The position numbers and the translations under genes were made by a program. Of a stretch of DNA of 10,067 bases, positions 7,045-10,067 are shown piece by piece. Position 1 is the stretch's first letter, and every line of letters begins with the position of its first letter. The stretch covers positions 1 through 10,067 of the forward strand of contig CAKMOD010000054.1 in NCBI GenBank assembly GCA_927910885.1, written 5' to 3'. The notes beneath the pieces were generated by a model that did no database searches, was not told the DNA's origin, and saw only the letters and a list, made by a program, of their open reading frames with translations. The stretch comes from an uncultured Prevotella sp. (GTDB lineage Bacteria; Bacteroidota; Bacteroidia; Bacteroidales; Bacteroidaceae).

Positions 7045-8136
7045 TTATTTCTCTACACCGAACTTATAAATAGTTCTCTGTGTGTACTCCTTGCATGGCT
7101 CTAAGATGACTGAAGGGAAATAAGGATGGTTTGGACTGTCTGGGAAGTGCTGTGCCTCAAAGCAGATAGCACTGCGACGTGGGAAGGTTGCACCATGCTG
7201 ACCCTTGTAGCCGTCAGCCCAGTTATGGGTATATACCTGAACGCCTGGCTCTGTGGTATAAACCTCCATCGTTCTTCCGCTCTTAGGTTCTTTGATGCGT
7301 GCAGCGAATGAAAGTTCGCCTTCTTCTTTCTTGTTCAGAACGAAGCAGTGGTCGTAACCCGCACCATTCTTAATCTGCTCGTGGTCAGCATCGATATCCT
7401 GACCTACGGTCTTTGGCTCACGGAAGTCGAATGGGGTACCAGCTACCTTCAAGATCTCACCTGTTGGAATTGATGTTTCATCAATAGGGAGGTAGAAGTC
7501 AGCATTAATCTGGCACTCTAAATCGTCAATTGTTGGTGTTGGATTAGCAATACCTGCCAAAGAGAAGAAACCATGACTGGTAAGATTGATAATCGTTTTC
7601 TTGTTAGTCTTTGCAGAATACTTGATAATGAGTTCGTCGTTATCAGAGAATGAATAGGCTACCCAGACATCAACTTCACCAGTATAGCCTTCCTCACCGT
7701 ATGAAGAAGTGTACTTTAACACAACGGCGTGGTCGTTAACCTGTACGGCATCCCAAACCTTTGCATTAAAGCCTTCCTTACCTCCATGCAGAGAGTTAGG
7801 ACCATTATTAATAGCAAGTTTATATTCCTTTCCGTTCAACTGGAAACGACCTTTGGCAATACGATTACCATAACGGCCAATAAGGGTTGAAAGATAAGGT
7901 TCTGGTGAATTGATGACCTCTTGTATATTGTCATGTCCTTGAATGACATTTGCCAAGTTTCCGTCTTTATCAGGAACCATAATAGCAACAATCGCACCAC
8001 CGTAATTAGTGACTGCAACCTCATTGCCTTTGGCATTTCTAAGTACATAGAGATCGGTTTTCTTACCATCTATCGTAGTCTGGAAGTCCTCTTTCTTCAG
8101 ACCACACACGTAGTGTGTCTCTTCGGCATTTACCAT
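7045..8136 (-). CDS. galM: Aldose 1-epimerase (galactose mutarotase)
   Basis: 363 residues, normal for GalM. It interconverts beta- and alpha-D-galactose (and glucose), supplying the alpha anomer that galactokinase needs. Recognisable active-site elements: GRYGNRIAKGRF (87-98) with the substrate-binding arginine R92, NGPNSLHGG (111-119) with H117, NLTSHGFFSLAG (184-195) with the catalytic acid histidine H188, PTGEI (224-228), GYDHCFVL (260-267) with D262, and CFEAQHFPDSPNHP (325-338) with the catalytic base E327. There is no signal peptide, so the enzyme should be cytosolic, whereas some Bacteroidetes mutarotases are exported. It is the first gene of the galM-gluP-galK operon, with a promoter-like sequence 35 nt upstream of the ATG at 8136. 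All catalytic positions are intact. Confidence 0.96.
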   Translation of the reverse strand: MVNAEETHYVCGLKKEDFQTTIDGKKTDLYVLRNAKGNEVAVTNYGGAIVAIMVPDKDGNLANVIQGHDNIQEVINSPEPYLSTLIGRYGNRIAKGRFQLNGKEYKLAINNGPNSLHGGKEGFNAKVWDAVQVNDHAVVLKYTSSYGEEGYTGEVDVWVAYSFSDNDELIIKYSAKTNKKTIINLTSHGFFSLAGIANPTPTIDDLECQINADFYLPIDETSIPTGEILKVAGTPFDFREPKTVGQDIDADHEQIKNGAGYDHCFVLNKKEEGELSFAARIKEPKSGRTMEVYTTEPGVQVYTHNWADGYKGQHGATFPRRSAICFEAQHFPDSPNHPYFPSVILEPCKEYTQRTIYKFGVEK

Positions 8137-8170
8137 GATGTTCTGTTTTTAGTTACTATTTCAAGACCTG

Positions 8171-8202
8171 CAAAGTAAATAAAAATAAACGATAACTGCA
8201 AA
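8171..8202 (-). promoter_or_regulatory. Probable promoter of the galM-gluP-galK operon
   Basis: On the minus strand TTTG (8202-8199) is followed by 20 nt and TTACTTTG (8178-8171), which differs from TAnnTTTG at one position. Transcription would start around 8165, leaving a leader of roughly 30 nt before the galM ATG. Spacing and position fit a Bacteroidetes promoter. Confidence 0.6.
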
Positions 8203-8231
8203 CTTAACTTTGAAAATAATAGGTTATGGTG

Positions 8232-8249
8232 TGTTAAAAACAATTAACA
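8232..8249. promoter_or_regulatory. Candidate operator dyad upstream of the galM promoter
   Basis: TGTTAA (8232-8237) and TTAACA (8244-8249) are perfect reverse complements separated by 6 nt, located 30 bp upstream of the probable -33 element. It could be a site for an activator or a looping repressor of the galactose operon. It does not obviously match the palindrome at the tkt promoter, and short AT-rich dyads are frequent, so this is tentative. Confidence 0.3.
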
Positions 8250-8257
8250 TAACAAGG

Positions 8258-8324
8258 TTTTAACCCAAATCAGTCATTAGATATTGTTAGAAACGATATT
8301 CCTATTGACTGATTTGGGTTAAAA
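8258..8324. repeat. Perfect 19-bp inverted repeat enclosing a second hairpin
   Basis: TTTTAACCCAAATCAGTCA (8258-8276) is the exact reverse complement of 8306-8324. Within the 29-nt interior, ATATTGTT (8281-8288) pairs with AACGATAT (8292-8299, one wobble) around a 3-nt loop. The unit lies between the lipoprotein gene and the galM promoter. No good uridine tract follows on the minus strand, so it is not a typical terminator; a bidirectional transcription barrier or a small palindromic repeat element is as likely. Symmetry over 19 bp without error is far beyond chance. Confidence 0.75.
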
Positions 8325-8356
8325 TCAATTTAATTACAAAAGTCTTATAGCAATCT

Positions 8357-8388
8357 TTGTAAGTGTGAGTTGATTACTCAAATTACAA
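8357..8388 (-). terminator. Imperfect stem-loop just after the lipoprotein gene
   Basis: TTGTAA (8357-8362) pairs with TTACAA (8383-8388), and TGAGT (8366-8370) with ACTCA (8376-8380), separated by a small internal loop. It starts 26 nt past the lipoprotein stop codon, a usual terminator distance, but no uridine run follows on the minus strand. Function uncertain. Confidence 0.35.
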
Positions 8389-8414
8389 GTTTGTGCCTTT
8401 GTTTTCTGTTAAAA

Positions 8415-9371
8415 CTACTCTGAATAGGCTCTGATTTTACCTGGACAGGGTTTAAGCAAAGGATAGTCTGACTTCTCTTGGAACTTTTCCAGCTTTTGCA
8501 TAATAGCATCCCTATCCTCTTGACTCTTCATCCGAAGCATGTCTTTGATAAAAGGTACTGTCGGACTATCTGGGTAAGCCTTCATGAATCGTTTCCACTC
8601 TTCTTTAACTTCTTTGTCTATGTTTTCATAATACACAGGAGTATTGTCTACGCCAAACAAATAGGCAGACTGAAGGAATATATAGTCATCTTGTAGTCTA
8701 CAGAAAAATTCTTTCTTTGTTGGATATGTTTTTACGTAAGCTTCGTGTCGAGCAAGCAGGTTACCCAACTCTCGCCACGATATTGCGAGGGCAGCATCTG
8801 GGGCAATGTTCTCTGCATCCTTTATCAGGAACCAGTAGTCCTGATAGTACTTAGGCAATAGTTTGACATACTGAATGTATGTTTTAGTTTGAAGGTTCAT
8901 TTCTACGATTCCTTCTCCTAAATCTACTATTTCTATCCCTGCGTTCTTATAGAACAGCTCCTTCTTTTTAATGGAATCGTGTGGTACTATTTCATTACCC
9001 ATGCTGTCTATTTTATACTCGAAATAGTGCTCAAGGAAATGACTCTCACGGTCATTGATCTTATTCAGCTCTTTTTGCACTTCCGTACTAAACTCATCAA
9101 AGATTCGACAACGCTCCTCTGGCGATGCGCCCTTAAATTGGATGTCAATTACTTGCTGATGAATCTTGATACGCTTCAAGGGGTCGGTAGTTTTTGCAAG
9201 AACTTGCTTAATACTATCAATCTTAGCTTTTAGTTGAATACTGTCGATATTTGTTTCTTGCTTTGTACTATCGATGTTCTGACCATCTTTATCTGTTTGC
9301 TTGGAAGGGCTGTTTTGACAAGCTGTCAATAGTACAATTCCTAATAAAAATAGATATATGATTCGTTTCAT
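8415..9371 (-). CDS. Hypothetical lipoprotein of unknown function
   Basis: 318 residues. The N-terminus is a clear lipoprotein signal: basic MKR, a hydrophobic stretch (4-17) and a lipobox LLTAC with the modified cysteine at 18, so signal peptidase II should cleave before Cys18 and the protein be anchored in a membrane facing the periplasm or outside. Residues 19-45 are polar and low in hydrophobics, a linker. Residues 32-60 carry three near-repeats (NIDS, NIDSI, KIDSI) and may form a short coiled coil. The rest is predicted soluble and mostly helical, with many aromatic and charged residues (for example KYYQDYWFLIKDAEN, 174-188). Besides Cys18, cysteines are seen at 88, 224 and 309. I do not recognise the family and propose no function. 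It has its own promoter-like element and is separated from galM by 278 nt with several hairpins, so it is probably unrelated to galactose use. Confidence 0.85.
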   Translation of the reverse strand: MKRIIYLFLLGIVLLTACQNSPSKQTDKDGQNIDSTKQETNIDSIQLKAKIDSIKQVLAKTTDPLKRIKIHQQVIDIQFKGASPEERCRIFDEFSTEVQKELNKINDRESHFLEHYFEYKIDSMGNEIVPHDSIKKKELFYKNAGIEIVDLGEGIVEMNLQTKTYIQYVKLLPKYYQDYWFLIKDAENIAPDAALAISWRELGNLLARHEAYVKTYPTKKEFFCRLQDDYIFLQSAYLFGVDNTPVYYENIDKEVKEEWKRFMKAYPDSPTVPFIKDMLRMKSQEDRDAIMQKLEKFQEKSDYPLLKPCPGKIRAYSE

Positions 9372-9762
9372 AAGATTAATGTTTGAAAGTTTTATTAATG
9401 ATAAATTTTGTTCCTTGTTTTTTTTCTTTTTTTCTGTGCAAAGATATATATAAAAAAGGAGAAAACTCTTAGTAGTTTTGTTTTTATTTTTTCTTATAGT
9501 TTTCCTTTTGTTTATAAGTTGTTTTATATCTGTATGTTTTCTTGTTTTTGTTCTAACAGCTTTGTCTTGTGTTTTATTGTGGTTCGTTTTTTAAAGGTTA
9601 GTCAAATTCTATATGCTTCGTTAGCCTTGCTATAAGAGGGTTCTTTGTTTGAAATATCATTACAAAAGTTAGGTAGATAGGCTTGTTTCTCAGCGAAAAA
9701 ATAGTACTTTGGGATGTTTTTGTAACTAACACGTAGTCAGGTAGTTGTATAAGTACAAAAGA
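9372..9762. other. T-rich intergenic region
   Basis: No convincing gene. From about 9390 to 9595 the plus strand is extremely rich in T and poor in C and A, with runs such as eight consecutive T in 9418-9425. Open frames here on the plus strand encode only F, L, V, S and C-rich strings and look like composition artefacts. CGTTAGCCTTGCTAT (9619-9633) occurs identically at 3554-3568, beside the regulator gene. The lipoprotein promoter lies at the left side of this region. Confidence 0.5.
9439..9446 (-). promoter_or_regulatory. Putative -7 promoter element of the lipoprotein gene
   Basis: On the minus strand TATCTTTG (9446-9439) matches TAnnTTTG perfectly. The region 14 to 20 nt further upstream has only AGTTTTC, a poor -33 element. 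If used, it would give an A-rich leader of about 60 nt before the ATG at 9371. Confidence 0.5.
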
Positions 9763-9880
9763 AAAGGTGCTTAGTTGCATTCCAAAAGGGCGTTACTTAG
9801 ACCTCAAAAGGGCATCTTTTGCAAGTCAATTAAGCCTTAATTCGAATGCAATTAAGCACCAATTAAAAATCAGTTTGTGA
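9763..9880 (-). repeat. Right 22-bp-period repeat array, inverted copy of the left one
   Basis: Read on the minus strand, the array begins with TCACAAACTGATTTTT (9880-9865) and continues in five 22-nt blocks ending at 9851, 9829, 9807, 9785 and 9763. The last three correspond in order to units 2, 3 and 4 of the left array; the cores GATGCCCTTTTG, TAACGCCCTTTTG and TAAGCACCTTTT are conserved. The first block also makes a perfect 8-bp hairpin on the plus strand (9865-9872 with 9878-9885). Spacing of 22 nt is kept exactly although the units diverge, which suggests a constraint on length or phasing. Confidence 0.8.
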
Positions 9881-9885
9881 TTTTT

Positions 9886-10067
9886 CTTTACAAAGTAAGT
9901 ATGAGTGCGGTTACCCTTTAGTTTTGATTGCTAATTTACTTTCTAAAACTCCAAAGTCCTTGACAAATGATGGTTCTTCCGAAATATGGAGTGATAAATT
10001 AAGCCTACTACATATAAAAGGCACACAGAGAGGGGAGAGCACGGAGGTGAAAGCAGACAATCTCACG
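9886..10067. other. Right-edge sequence without a recognised gene
   Basis: No coding region was found. The stretch from 10022 begins CACACAGAG and stays purine-rich (AGGGGAGAGCACGGAGG), like 293-323 near the other edge. I recall such CACAGAG/ACGGAG low-complexity sequence as common in Prevotella and related genomes. A gene may start beyond the window. Confidence 0.4.

Noticed and set aside
9408..9635. 75-codon plus-strand hydrophobic open frame, possible small membrane protein
   Set aside because: Phe, Leu, Val, Ser and Cys content is fully explained by the T-rich DNA, and there is no promoter or ribosome site.
9598..9780. 60-codon minus-strand open frame
   Set aside because: It begins inside the 22-bp repeat array and shows no family features.
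39..9880. The two inverted arrays as terminal repeats of a composite transposon
   Set aside because: Everything between them is core sugar metabolism plus a lipoprotein. There is no transposase or integrase and no target-site duplication was recognised.

Overview
The window looks like a chromosomal segment of a Bacteroidales bacterium, most likely an oral-type Prevotella. The protein sequences, the transketolase variant (SDGGIQEG in place of the usual GDG-type motif), the lack of Shine-Dalgarno sequences, and promoters of the Bacteroidetes type (TTTG about 19-20 nt upstream of TAnnTTTG) all fit this. The genus is inferred from recognition, not from a search. All six convincing genes lie on the minus strand, so transcription runs from high to low coordinates.

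Layout from right to left, in transcription order. (1) 9371-8415 encodes an unrecognised lipoprotein. It has a good -7 promoter element upstream, and stem-loops plus a perfect 19-bp inverted repeat downstream. (2) 8136-4467 is a galactose operon: galM (aldose 1-epimerase), a sugar/H+ symporter of the FucP/GluP family, and galK (galactokinase). It carries sugar from uptake and mutarotation to galactose-1-phosphate. galT and galE are not in the window. (3) 4243-3575 encodes an NrtR/AraR-type regulator: a Nudix domain with its catalytic glutamates lost, fused to a winged helix. (4) 3079-553 is a tkt-rpiB operon (transketolase, ribose-5-phosphate isomerase B) for the non-oxidative pentose phosphate pathway. 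It has a textbook Bacteroidetes promoter, a palindrome over the -33 element and a terminator after rpiB. From memory, Bacteroides places tkt, rpiB and an AraR-like Nudix regulator with arabinose genes. Here no arabinose genes are seen, and the regulator sits between the galactose and pentose phosphate operons.

Two kinds of structure are not explained by genes. First, the outer edges carry homologous arrays of 22-bp-period repeats in inverted orientation (about 39-180 and 9763-9880), each starting with the same TCACAnnCTGATTTTT block. They bracket everything in between. Second, the gap between the regulator and the tkt promoter holds a GC-rich segment (3335-3437). It can form three consecutive hairpins whose loops are complementary, or a mutually exclusive nested long-range fold. 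On the plus strand a very strong terminator follows it, so a small plus-strand RNA or a mobile or repeated RNA element is possible.

No tRNA, rRNA, transposase, CRISPR array or phage gene was seen. The long gaps at both ends (1-468 and 9372-10067) hold repeats, a strongly T-rich stretch and low-complexity CACACAGAG-type sequence, but no convincing gene.
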